From Thermoprotei archaeon (lineage in GTDB: Archaea; Thermoproteota; Thermoprotei_A; Sulfolobales; WANQ01), in contig JALWGO010000124.1 in NCBI GenBank assembly GCA_027038805.1, positions 1 to 12,699 of the forward strand: a stretch of 12,699 nt of DNA, in the 5' to 3' direction. Both the position numbers and the translations under genes were made by a program. Below the pieces are notes generated by a model. That model searched no databases and was not told where the DNA came from. It worked only from the letters and a program-made list of their open reading frames with translations. Positions 1-7,000 of the stretch are shown in pieces. Positions within the stretch are counted from its first letter, which is position 1. Every line of letters starts with the position of its first letter.

Positions 1-848
1 CTACCACTTGAGAGAAGCCTATTCGTAATTGATGCAAAGGCTTCTGAAGCCTCTTCAAAAAATGAAGGCTTTCCCGTAAACGACGCCTTGGTTAATAGTA
101 GTGCAAGGAGTATCCTACTACCAGTTTCAAGAATGTATTCTTTTACGTAGAGTTCTCCATGCCTCGCAGTAGTTTTCCAGTCAACTAGTTTTATCGGATC
201 ACCATAAACGTATTTTCTTAAGCCATAGAAGTCGTAGCCTAAACCCCTTAGATTACTCTTGAAGCCCCCACCAGGCACTATTTGTGCAAAATATCCTATG
301 GGAAGCGTTTTTACTTCATGTATTCTTGGCTTGAACTTTATTGTCTGGGCTCCATCTACTTTAACTCTATTCCTCAACCCGATAAGTCCTAGCGGATCAT
401 ATACTATTATATCTGATAGTATTCTATGTCTGCCAACCCTACCCCTAATATTATACACAATCTTTTTCTCCGCACCACCTTCTACTCCTATAACGTGTTT
501 TTCAGAGAATCCTAGAGTCGGAGAATATTCTTTAATATATATTAAAACTGGTATTTTAGACTCATTATATACTTCTAGCTCCACATGAGCTTGAGAGCCG
601 GCTAGACCCGTGTCCGTTCTCCTATATACTTTAACGCTAGTCTTGTATAGTAGTGGCATAACTATTAATGGGAGCATTAAGACTGGTAGGGTAAGCGATA
701 ACGCTAGTATGAAGGTATCGTAGGATGAGAGGATGAGACCAGATAGTAGAAAGAGTAGGGCTAAGCCTACGAGATATAGGGTCTCTCTACGTATAACGTA
801 TCCCTGAAACCCTAGAAGCCGTGACAACATATCTTCGAGGACACTCAT
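1..848 (-). CDS. DUF58 domain membrane protein, C-terminus cut by window edge
   Basis: I translated this ORF by hand from the minus strand; 282 full codons are visible and the frame runs open through the left edge, so the end is missing. After a short basic N-terminus there are two adjacent hydrophobic segments (about residues 22-38 and 45-68), then a soluble region. Residues 204-229 carry the DUF58 signature: G-Y-D-F (D206), L-R-x-Y, G-D-P (216-218) and D-W-K-x-T-A-R (W224 to R229). DUF58 proteins are membrane-anchored with a cytoplasmic VWA-like domain and usually work with a MoxR AAA+ ATPase in assembly or maturation of envelope complexes. After the signature the strand that often reads D-x-S-x-S in VWA folds is L-L-L-T-K-A-S here, so a metal site is doubtful. 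The ATG at 846-848 is the first in frame before the membrane segment; only a weak GGTAC precedes it. The gene is divergent from the phosphorylase at 1000. Family call firm, function inferred. Confidence 0.88.
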   Translation of the reverse strand, partial: MSVLEDMLSRLLGFQGYVIRRETLYLVGLALLFLLSGLILSSYDTFILALSLTLPVLMLPLIVMPLLYKTSVKVYRRTDTGLAGSQAHVELEVYNESKIPVLIYIKEYSPTLGFSEKHVIGVEGGAEKKIVYNIRGRVGRHRILSDIIVYDPLGLIGLRNRVKVDGAQTIKFKPRIHEVKTLPIGYFAQIVPGGGFKSNLRGLGYDFYGLRKYVYGDPIKLVDWKTTARHGELYVKEYILETGSRILLALLLTKASFTGKPSFFEEASEAFASITNRLLSSG

Positions 849-946
849 ATAAGGCGTACCTTAGCGTCTAGTCGGCTCTAAGCAATCCTATATTATCTCC
901 GGGTATAGTATTTTTAGCCTCCTAGACGAGGAATTATCGTGTCCAG

Positions 947-955
947 CTATATATC
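947..955 (+). promoter_or_regulatory. TATA box candidate for the nucleoside phosphorylase gene
   Basis: CTATATATC lies about 27 nt before a start site expected near 978, giving a leader of about 22 nt before the ATG at 1000. This is the normal spacing for an archaeal TBP/TFB promoter. The match is visual only. Confidence 0.5.
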
Positions 956-959
956 TCTA

Positions 960-991
960 ACACAAAGTATTGTTAGAGAACTCTTTTGTGT
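960..991 (+). repeat. Imperfect inverted repeat over the predicted transcription start
   Basis: ACACAAA (960-966) is matched by TTTGTGT (985-991), with AGAG and CTCT forming a smaller inverted pair between them. It lies between the TATA box and the start codon of the phosphorylase gene, so it could be a repressor operator or a leader hairpin. The arms are A/T-rich and short, so chance is possible. Confidence 0.3.
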
Positions 992-999
992 GATGAAAA

Positions 1000-1728
1000 A
1001 TGGGGTTCCATGAACCAGTCCATATAAAGGCTAAGAAAGGAGATATAGCTGAAAGAGTAATAGTGGCAGGAGATCCTGCACGTGTAAAACAGTTGTCGAG
1101 TTATCTTGAGAACCCCCGACTAGTTAATGAGAACCGCGGATACCTAACATATACTGGCTTATACAATGGCGTACCAGTAACCGTTGCCACCCATGGCATA
1201 GGTGCTCCTTCAGCCGCAATAGTATTTGAGGAACTCCACATGCTCGGAGCTAAAGCTATTGTAAGACTAGGTACTTGTGGAGCACTGGTAAAAGGCTTAA
1301 AGATAGGAGACTACATCGTTGCAACGGGAGCAGCTTATCCATATGGCGGTGCTACTCTCGGAATGTATGTTCCTGAAGCATGTATGGCTACTGCACCAGA
1401 CTTTGAGTTAACGAGACTAATAGTGGAGGAGCTTGAGAAACTCGGAGAAAAAGCCGTTCTAGGACCAGTATTTAGTAGTGATGCCTTCTACGCAGAGGAC
1501 CCAGAGTTCGCTAAGAGATGGGGTGGTAGGGGTGTAGTGTGTGTGGAGATGGAGGTTGCAACATTATTTGCGTTAGGATTAATACGTGGCTTCAAGGCTG
1601 CCGCGGTATTAATGGTTAGTGATAGCTTAGTAGAACCCAGTGGCTTTGCTGATGCGAGAGAACTGGCTCCACGTGTTGACCGTATATCTAGAGTAGTATT
1701 CGACGCTATAACGAGGCTTAAGCTTTAA
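1000..1728 (+). CDS. Hexameric-type 5'-methylthioadenosine / purine nucleoside phosphorylase
   Basis: A 242-residue member of the PNP/UDP phosphorylase family. It cleaves methylthioadenosine or purine nucleosides with phosphate, giving the free base and a (methylthio)ribose-1-phosphate: purine and methionine salvage in the cytoplasm. Visible signature residues are G-D-P (24-26) and the R-L-G-T-C-G phosphate-binding stretch (R89 to G94), V-E-M-E (182-185) for ribose binding, and S-D (207-208), the base-contacting aspartate. The N-terminal P-V-H-I-x-A-K-K-G-D-I-A-E-R-V and the F-S-S-D-A-F-Y-A-E-D run strongly resemble the Sulfolobus solfataricus MTA phosphorylase, as I remember it; length also fits. 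Which nucleoside is preferred cannot be read from sequence. The start is the first ATG giving the family N-terminus; a weak GTGATG precedes it. It overlaps the opposite DUF4350 gene tail by 11 bp and splits the DUF58/DUF4129 set. Confidence 0.93.
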   Translation: MGFHEPVHIKAKKGDIAERVIVAGDPARVKQLSSYLENPRLVNENRGYLTYTGLYNGVPVTVATHGIGAPSAAIVFEELHMLGAKAIVRLGTCGALVKGLKIGDYIVATGAAYPYGGATLGMYVPEACMATAPDFELTRLIVEELEKLGEKAVLGPVFSSDAFYAEDPEFAKRWGGRGVVCVEMEVATLFALGLIRGFKAAAVLMVSDSLVEPSGFADARELAPRVDRISRVVFDAITRLKL

Positions 1729-2665
1729 TGAAGTGATAGACGACCAGTATTATTGAGATAGCAGTAACTAAGTAGCCTAAGAGGACCGCCGGGTTATCAT
1801 ATAGTGTTTCCTCAACATATAGGGAGTAAGTTGAAGCCAGCTGCAATAATATGAGGGGATGGAGGACTACGTATCCCTTACCCGTTATCTCAGCTATTTT
1901 TTCCGGCGGAGGTGGAGGATAATGGCTTTCATCGAGTATTATCAAGGTTTCAGTAGGCTCTGAACCCATGCTCGCATACTTGAATAAGTCTAGGACTAGT
2001 TTTGTATAGTTTATATAGCTTGAAGACTTAGCGAGCATTAAGTTTATGAACAATGAACTATCGCTTACAACTATCAAGACATCATCACTGCTTAAACGCT
2101 TAGCTATACCAACTACCCTACCATCAAGGGTCCTTCCCAAAACAACGGTGTTACCCGTGTAGCTTATACTTGAAGCATAATTTAACAAGACTACATCCTC
2201 TACACCATTGAAATCAAATAGTGCTACGGGATAGGGTGATCCATAGGAGGTTCTAATGATTGCCCCAGAAACACTTACGCCAAATCGTCCCAGCAGGTTA
2301 TTAGAAGTATTTGCTTCATCAGCAACAACTAGTGTTATACTATAATCTCTCATCAGACTATTTATTAGCTCGTAGTCTCTCTGTCCTAAGGGTGTTGACG
2401 GCGCTATATAGACATATATTATTCTCTTCGAGCTATGTGTTTTAGATAAAACTATAGAATCAATTGTACTATAAGATTCCACGACCATATACCCGGTTTT
2501 AGATAATAATTCACCCATATATGATGTGCCATTCCACTCCGGGTTAAATATAGAGGGCATACCTACATGAAGAGCATATTGTATCTCAATGATTTTCCCC
2601 GGAGATGAGAGAGCGGAGACGAAGGCAACTATAACTAAGCCGTATATGAACCATTTCAACGACAT
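1718..2665 (-). CDS. DUF4350-like membrane-anchored protein
   Basis: 315 residues with a hydrophobic N-terminal segment (about 4-20) and a C-terminal membrane helix (about 292-312), so most of the chain should lie outside the cell. DUF4350-like marks in order: R-F-G-V (127-130) where the family has a short 'fGi' strand, V-S-D-S-S-L-F-I-N (200-208) matching the family's G-D-S-x-x-x-x-N, and I-L-D-E-S-H (243-248) matching the D-E-x-H motif, followed here by a run of five prolines. The family is of unknown biochemical role but accompanies MoxR/DUF58/DUF4129 genes. Its start overlaps the stop of the DUF4129-like gene by 10 bp, and a strong GGAGGAGAT (2672-2680) inside that gene precedes the ATG, so the two are translationally coupled. 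Several N-x-S/T sequons occur in the ectodomain. Family assignment is by motif memory, not a search. Confidence 0.78.
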   Translation of the reverse strand: MSLKWFIYGLVIVAFVSALSSPGKIIEIQYALHVGMPSIFNPEWNGTSYMGELLSKTGYMVVESYSTIDSIVLSKTHSSKRIIYVYIAPSTPLGQRDYELINSLMRDYSITLVVADEANTSNNLLGRFGVSVSGAIIRTSYGSPYPVALFDFNGVEDVVLLNYASSISYTGNTVVLGRTLDGRVVGIAKRLSSDDVLIVVSDSSLFINLMLAKSSSYINYTKLVLDLFKYASMGSEPTETLIILDESHYPPPPPEKIAEITGKGYVVLHPLILLQLASTYSLYVEETLYDNPAVLLGYLVTAISIILVVYHFIKA

Positions 2666-4260
2666 TTCTCGATCTCCTCCAATAACTTGTCCAATGCTTC
2701 TTCTCTGGCAACTACTCTTTCATTAGCAAATATTGTTCTCTCATAGAATTCTACTAACACACTAAACGGTTCATAACAAGTTGTCCCATTGAGTCTCTCT
2801 AAGTGTTCGCGAGGAGTCTCCCAATAACGTCGAGGATAACCCTTAGATGATAGTAGCTTCAATGCTCTCACATAGTATTCCACTATGACTCTCGCATACT
2901 TGTCTTTTCTTAGAGGAAACTCGCTGAAAACTTCCTCCCGCGAGCTCGCTTGTGTGGTTGGTAGAGGTGATTGTATTGTTGAGTAGAGTATTACTCCAGC
3001 TATTATAGAGCTTAAAGCTAAGACTACTATAAAGAGAATAGGGTTGACAACGCTAATTACTGGAGAAACACGTCCTTCTTGAACACTAGTTAAGGGTTGT
3101 CTTAATGCTATCATACTGAGATTTATCTTCGATTCATTTACTGCTAGAATCATGGATAATACTCTAAGCGACCCGCTACCAACATTTACTTCTCTTCCGA
3201 TCCTCTTACCCGCTGGTATTCCTGCTAGTATCTTTGCAACCTTTAACCTAATATCATAATTCTGCGTTGACAGTATATCCGCAACTACGCTTGAAGTAGT
3301 TTTTAGTGAACTTATACTCAAGTATGCTCCATTAATTGTTAGCCCATTTATAGAGAGCAACAACGATAGCTTAACCGCGTCTTTAAAATCTAATGTCACG
3401 TTAAGCCTAAGTACCTTGTTTTTTAATAGAGTAAAATGCTGCCAGGCTAAGCCTATTTCCCCACGGTACAACTCGCTACTAATAGTTCTCATTAAACTTA
3501 TTATCCCAGTAATCTCGGGTATATGATGCTTCTCAAGTAACTTGCTTGTATTGTTCAAGTATTCTGCCAACTTGATCCTATCAATGGTGAATCCTAATGG
3601 AGTACTAGTATTGAGAGCTTCCGCTACAAGTAATACGATATCTATTCTACCCTTATCTATTAATCTTTGGATTCTCCCACGTATTCTATTAAGCAGTAAT
3701 TCTCTAATAGTTGTATTATTTACAGAATTGTATTCTTTTATGTATTCAGCTAATATGGGGTTTGTTTTCTCTAACATCCCTATTAGCCAATTCCTACGAC
3801 CCTCCTCATAGCTTTTTAGAAGAGTTATTAGGCGTACAGGATCTATTATTGCCACTTTATCATACACGTCCTCAATACTTGCTAGTAAGGCTAATCCCAT
3901 ATAATCGAATCTACTCATCCACGGAATACTAGTATTATTCAAGTACTCGAATAGCTTATTCGAGACACTTATTATCACCGTACTACTGGATCCTTTATTT
4001 AATAATTTTAGTAATTGTGATATTCTAACTACATAACTACTAGAACTATTATTCACATATGATAAAACTCGTAGACTATTATTTGATACTATCATTAACT
4101 CGTCAACCGGTATCGCCAACGGTACCCTTCCCACATCCTCCCCATGGCGTTTTAGCCCCTCAGATATAATATAAGGCATAGTTGACAGTAATGATAAAAC
4201 GATTAAAGCTATTACTATTCGAGCTACCCTAGCTTTATTAAAAAATCTTATTGGATACAT
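2656..4260 (-). CDS. Bitopic membrane protein with DUF4129-like cytoplasmic tail
   Basis: 534 residues. A basic N-terminus precedes a membrane helix (about 12-32), then an ectodomain of roughly 370 residues, a second helix (about 404-428), and a cytoplasmic tail of about 105 residues. The tail reads Y-Y-V-R-A-L-K-L-L-S-S-K-G-Y-P-R-R then E-T-P-R-E-H-L-E-R-L (residues about 462-490), the typical DUF4129 pattern of a helix, 'kG', basic pair and T-P-x-E. DUF4129 tails usually follow transglutaminase or membrane modules beside DUF58/MoxR genes. No transglutaminase Cys-His-Asp triad was recognised in the ectodomain. That part is rich in N-x-S/T sequons in at least eight places, which fits a glycosylated surface protein. 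The gene starts 4 nt after the preceding gene's stop, and GTGAGATG lies just upstream of the ATG. The ectodomain is unrecognised. Confidence 0.8.
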   Translation of the reverse strand: MYPIRFFNKARVARIVIALIVLSLLSTMPYIISEGLKRHGEDVGRVPLAIPVDELMIVSNNSLRVLSYVNNSSSSYVVRISQLLKLLNKGSSSTVIISVSNKLFEYLNNTSIPWMSRFDYMGLALLASIEDVYDKVAIIDPVRLITLLKSYEEGRRNWLIGMLEKTNPILAEYIKEYNSVNNTTIRELLLNRIRGRIQRLIDKGRIDIVLLVAEALNTSTPLGFTIDRIKLAEYLNNTSKLLEKHHIPEITGIISLMRTISSELYRGEIGLAWQHFTLLKNKVLRLNVTLDFKDAVKLSLLLSINGLTINGAYLSISSLKTTSSVVADILSTQNYDIRLKVAKILAGIPAGKRIGREVNVGSGSLRVLSMILAVNESKINLSMIALRQPLTSVQEGRVSPVISVVNPILFIVVLALSSIIAGVILYSTIQSPLPTTQASSREEVFSEFPLRKDKYARVIVEYYVRALKLLSSKGYPRRYWETPREHLERLNGTTCYEPFSVLVEFYERTIFANERVVAREEALDKLLEEIEKCR

Positions 4261-4264
4261 GGAC

Positions 4265-4831
4265 TCATCTCACAGGGCTTTGTCCACCACCCATTACTGG
4301 AGCTGTTATACCAGTCATTTTGGCCAGCATTACCGCCAGTAATATACTTGTTACACCGAGTAATAACGGTATTAGAGCCATCCAAGCGTAGACCCCTTTC
4401 TCGGGATTTGCCTTATACAATAATATTCCAGCCCCAGCTAAGCCCACTATACCACCGATTATATAGAATAGCATAGCCAGTGATAATGCATCATATCTTG
4501 TAGCACTAATATATACTAGACTTGAACGGTACTGCACCGCTAGAGCCCTGCTACGCGGATTATATAGTGAACCACCAGCAGTAACTTTATTGCCCGATAC
4601 ATTAGCTGTACCAGTAACCGCGAATGTGGGGCCCGTTGAACCCGGTATGTAGACCTGGTAATCTATGAGCCCCCTCACATGGATGAGGTGTGTTCCCTCA
4701 ACATATCTCCCGTTCTCGGTAACAGGTATTCGGTACTCATCAGTTCCCTGAGCAAGTAATGCAGCACCAGTAGCAACTAGTATTGCTGGCAACAGAATTG
4801 CTACTAGCATTAAAACTGTATACTTGTCCAC
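4265..4831 (-). CDS. Small membrane protein, first gene of the DUF4129/DUF4350 set
   Basis: 188 residues, no family recognised. One hydrophobic helix at about 5-27, a predicted outside domain of about 85 residues (29-113) that is beta-prone and Gly/Thr rich, then two helices (about 116-138 and 147-170) and a short Gly/Pro tail. The start codon is GTG (4829-4831); GGTGG at 4839-4843 with a 7-nt spacer supports it. An in-frame ATG seven codons later is a possible alternative, since an A/T-rich box (4846-4856) lies too close to serve the GTG start. It is the promoter-proximal gene of a tight minus-strand run (4 nt to the next gene), so it probably works with the DUF4129- and DUF4350-like proteins at the membrane. 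Function unknown. Confidence 0.7.
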   Translation of the reverse strand: MDKYTVLMLVAILLPAILVATGAALLAQGTDEYRIPVTENGRYVEGTHLIHVRGLIDYQVYIPGSTGPTFAVTGTANVSGNKVTAGGSLYNPRSRALAVQYRSSLVYISATRYDALSLAMLFYIIGGIVGLAGAGILLYKANPEKGVYAWMALIPLLLGVTSILLAVMLAKMTGITAPVMGGGQSPVR

Positions 4832-4993
4832 TAACTTTCCACCAAGATATTTTAACCGTTAGTGCTAGTAAAAACCCTTACCTATACCACAATAGAGATT
4901 GACCTTCAAAGAAGCTTATTAGTTAACAAAACGTTATCATTGCTGATAAGCTAAGAGCAAGGAAAAGATAGAGGACATTGGGGAAAATAGGGT

Positions 4994-6364
4994 TTGGAGA
5001 AAGTGTTCCGCTTTATAGTTAGATCTAAACGTGACGCAGATGCAGTAAAAGCGGTCATAACGAGATTCTATGATAATTGGAATATAGATGTTGTAACCCT
5101 ACATGGAGCTAGGAGTATTGAAGACGTCTCTGAGAGACTTAGGGGACTCTTAGCGAGTGATAAATATAATATAGTGCTCCTTGGACGCGAGGATCGTAGG
5201 GTTGTTGAAGCCTTAGAAGATAGGGTACCGGTTAACACGGTAGTACATATGGTTCCTCGTGCCCGTATAAGGAATACGCGTCTAGAACACCTATACCATG
5301 AAATAGAGGTTGCCCGAAGTAAGATTAGGCTAAGAGTTACATGGCTTAGAGAAGACAAGGTCTATTCTCTCACTAGTATAGGCGATAAACTAGAAGCATA
5401 TGATTATAATCCAGCCTATGACATATTCCTAGGTATTGGTGAATGGTTTAAGAAACATGTTGAAAAGATAATCAGGGGTCCCATAGGTAGTAATCCGTTA
5501 ATTGTTAGAGGAATGGGTGGTAGACACTACATATATAGTGGTAGAAAGCTTTACGCCAAACTACTAGTACCCGATGAAGGACTCGAACCCAAGGGGAGCT
5601 TAATTGGTACCACTGATCCATTAGATGTAAGTCTAGAAGACTTGATCAGAGTTAATACTGATGTGATTAGGGTTCATGAGCAGATTAGTCTAAGTATACT
5701 AGAGTACTTTAAGGATAAAGTTGACGTAGTATTGGTGCCTTGGAGTGGTGGCAAGGATAGCACGGCAGCACTCCTATTAGCGGTGAAAGTCTTTGGAAGA
5801 GATCGTGTTAGACCAGTGTATGTTGATACTGGAGTAGATTTTCCATGGATTAAGCCCTACTTGGACCGTATAGCCAAGAGGCTCGGGATAAACTATAATG
5901 TAGAGTATGCTGGAATTGATAGGGAAATAATTGAGAATAGAAGAGAAATGCCGTCTCACAATAATAGGTGGTGTACTATGCTGAAAATAGAAGCAGTACA
6001 CAGGTTCATAAGAAGGCATAAAGGATCAAGGAAACTTCTAGTCCTCGGCGACCGGGATACTGAGTCTGAGAGGAGAAGTAAGAGACCAGTTGTCAGAGTA
6101 GAAGACGAGGAAACCATTACTGTTGCACCATTGAAAATGTGGAGTACTATGCACGTACAATTATACTTGCTGATGAATAATGTAGAGTTAAACCCATTAT
6201 ATGAACATGGATTCTACAGGCTTGGATGCTATATATGCCCAGCTCTCCGTAGCTGGGAGCTAAATATAATGGTAAACGATCCAGAGGTAAACAAGAGCAT
6301 TAGGAGTTTACCCCTATACAAGTATTTCATAGAGTTGAGGAGAAAGTCTAAAAACCTCAGCTAA
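4994..6364 (+). CDS. PP-loop ATPase, PAPS reductase-like, with unassigned N-terminal region
   Basis: 456 residues. The C-terminal half is a PAPS-reductase/adenine-nucleotide alpha hydrolase domain: PP-loop S-G-G-K-D-S at 251-256, V-D-T-G-V-D-F-P following it, C327 in R-W-C-T, the G-D-R-D-T-E-S-E-R-R signature, and C412-x-x-C415. The family binds ATP or PAPS/APS; three conserved-looking cysteines suggest a metal, Fe-S or thiol-transfer site rather than a classic single-Cys PAPS reductase. The first 240 residues are not recognised by me; the part at about 155-210 has a Gly-rich, beta-prone look that could be PUA-like. Archaeal proteins of this type are named PAPS reductases, but real substrates are mostly unproven; a sulfur-transfer or RNA-thiolation role is equally possible. 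The start is TTG (4994) behind GGGG (4980-4983); a GTG at 5003 is an alternative. Its end overlaps the converging regulator gene by 8 bp. Confidence 0.85.
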   Translation: MEKVFRFIVRSKRDADAVKAVITRFYDNWNIDVVTLHGARSIEDVSERLRGLLASDKYNIVLLGREDRRVVEALEDRVPVNTVVHMVPRARIRNTRLEHLYHEIEVARSKIRLRVTWLREDKVYSLTSIGDKLEAYDYNPAYDIFLGIGEWFKKHVEKIIRGPIGSNPLIVRGMGGRHYIYSGRKLYAKLLVPDEGLEPKGSLIGTTDPLDVSLEDLIRVNTDVIRVHEQISLSILEYFKDKVDVVLVPWSGGKDSTAALLLAVKVFGRDRVRPVYVDTGVDFPWIKPYLDRIAKRLGINYNVEYAGIDREIIENRREMPSHNNRWCTMLKIEAVHRFIRRHKGSRKLLVLGDRDTESERRSKRPVVRVEDEETITVAPLKMWSTMHVQLYLLMNNVELNPLYEHGFYRLGCYICPALRSWELNIMVNDPEVNKSIRSLPLYKYFIELRRKSKNLS

Positions 6365-6743
6365 TCACCAAGACCTGGTCTTTAGAAACCCTTATCTCCC
6401 TTATACCTAGAATCCTCGCTATATCCCTAAGTAAATCTAAGTCCTGGCGTAGACTATTACACCAGTCACAGAGAAAGACTGTTGCGTCAACCGAGCCCTC
6501 TAGTAATCCTCTAGCAATACTCTCTGCCCTCTCCCTAATCTTAGGTATCTTTTCAAGCTCTTCTAAGACTTGCCTTCCCCTCTTACCCGATACATAATAG
6601 TTTATTGACGCCTGGGTAACCTCTAGTAGTCGAGAAGCATCAACCTGGCTCAACCTGTATTCTTGGACAAGAACCTTCGCTATAAGTGCTCGCAGGGCTG
6701 GAAGAATCCTCTGAGTATAAACCTCACAGTAGAGTTTAGCCAA
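6357..6743 (-). CDS. HTH transcriptional regulator, COG2522-like
   Basis: 128 residues. The N-terminal part, C-E-x-x-x-x-x-I-L-P-A-L-R-A-L-I-A-K (6-23), followed by a helix-turn-helix of the L-S-Q-x-D-A-S-x-L-L-x-V-T-Q-A-S-I-N-Y-Y type (31-50) and S-G-K-R-G (52-56), is the pattern of archaeal COG2522 regulators. In euryarchaea related HTH domains are fused to ThiN (ThiR); no ThiN domain is present here. A C92-x-x-C95 pair in the C-terminal half, perhaps with C6, could bind a metal or sense redox state. The start codon is TTG (6741-6743); it is chosen because the family N-terminus begins right there, with only a weak GGCGGT upstream. TAAAATATCA at 6781-6790 gives a plausible promoter. Its target is not visible; neighbours are the converging PP-loop gene and the divergent RNA island. 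Confidence 0.8.
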   Translation of the reverse strand: MAKLYCEVYTQRILPALRALIAKVLVQEYRLSQVDASRLLEVTQASINYYVSGKRGRQVLEELEKIPKIRERAESIARGLLEGSVDATVFLCDWCNSLRQDLDLLRDIARILGIREIRVSKDQVLVIS

Positions 6744-6780
6744 TTATACCGCCACACAAGAGTATTCCTACAATATAATA

Positions 6781-6790
6781 TGATATTTTA
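6781..6790 (-). promoter_or_regulatory. TATA box candidate for the HTH regulator
   Basis: TAAAATATCA on the minus strand lies about 43 nt upstream of the TTG start, predicting transcription from near 6759 and a short leader. Another A/T-rich run, at 6772-6780, could substitute. Confidence 0.4.
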
Positions 6791-6848
6791 CGAGACTATT
6801 TAAACTATTGCAATCCTACAATAATGTACTGGAACAATTATGCAGCAG

Positions 6849-6858
6849 GATAAAAATT
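6849..6858 (+). promoter_or_regulatory. TATA box candidate for the H/ACA guide RNA
   Basis: GATAAAAATT, preceded by a purine-rich stretch that could be a BRE, sits about 27 nt before 6881, just upstream of the first paired base of the H/ACA RNA (6888). Spacing is what an archaeal RNA gene promoter needs. Confidence 0.5.
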
Positions 6859-6887
6859 CATACCCTCTAATAACGAAATTATTCCTG

Positions 6888-6960
6888 GCCCCGCTGTCTC
6901 ACACCACCTGAAACCCCACTTGGGGGATGAAGATGAAGGTGGTCGGTCAGGCGGGGTACA
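6888..6960 (+). ncRNA. Box H/ACA guide RNA, predicted to target 23S rRNA peptidyl-transferase region
   Basis: A GC-rich hairpin in an AT-rich gap. Seen directly: lower stem CCCCGC (6889-6894) with GCGGGG (6951-6956), extended by a G-U at each end; internal loop of 6895-6902 and 6944-6950; upper stem ACCACCT (6903-6909) with AGGTGGT (6937-6943); then a k-turn/k-loop with sheared pairs G6910-A6936 and A6911-G6935 and U6934 at the L3 position; ACA at 6958-6960. From the upper stem to ACA are exactly 14 nt, the canonical value for pseudouridine guides. The left pocket strand UGUCUCAC is complementary to GUGAGACA and the right strand CGGUC to GACCG. Together they frame GACCG-U-C-GUGAGACA, which I recall as the conserved 23S rRNA sequence just before A2602 (E. 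coli numbering), leaving U (about 2593) unpaired as the target. L7Ae, Cbf5, Nop10 and Gar1 would be its partners. The apical CCCC/GGGG part of the k-turn is irregular. Confidence 0.82.
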
Positions 6961-6968
6961 CTCAATAA

Positions 6969-6978
6969 CATATTTATC
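6969..6978 (+). promoter_or_regulatory. TATA box candidate for the second structured RNA
   Basis: CATATTTATC centres about 27 nt upstream of 7001, the first base of the long hairpin described next. It suggests that the hairpin RNA, probably with the C/D RNA behind it, is transcribed separately from the H/ACA RNA. Confidence 0.5.
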
Positions 6979-7000
6979 ACTTGCAACTGCTCTCATACTA

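Noticed and set aside
259..588. Plus-strand open frame of 109 codons at the left end
   Set aside because: It is the antisense shadow of the DUF58 gene, whose minus-strand frame shows the full family signature.
5068..5358. Minus-strand open frames inside the PP-loop gene (also 5777-6019)
   Set aside because: Ser/Arg-rich antisense shadows without ribosome sites or family features.
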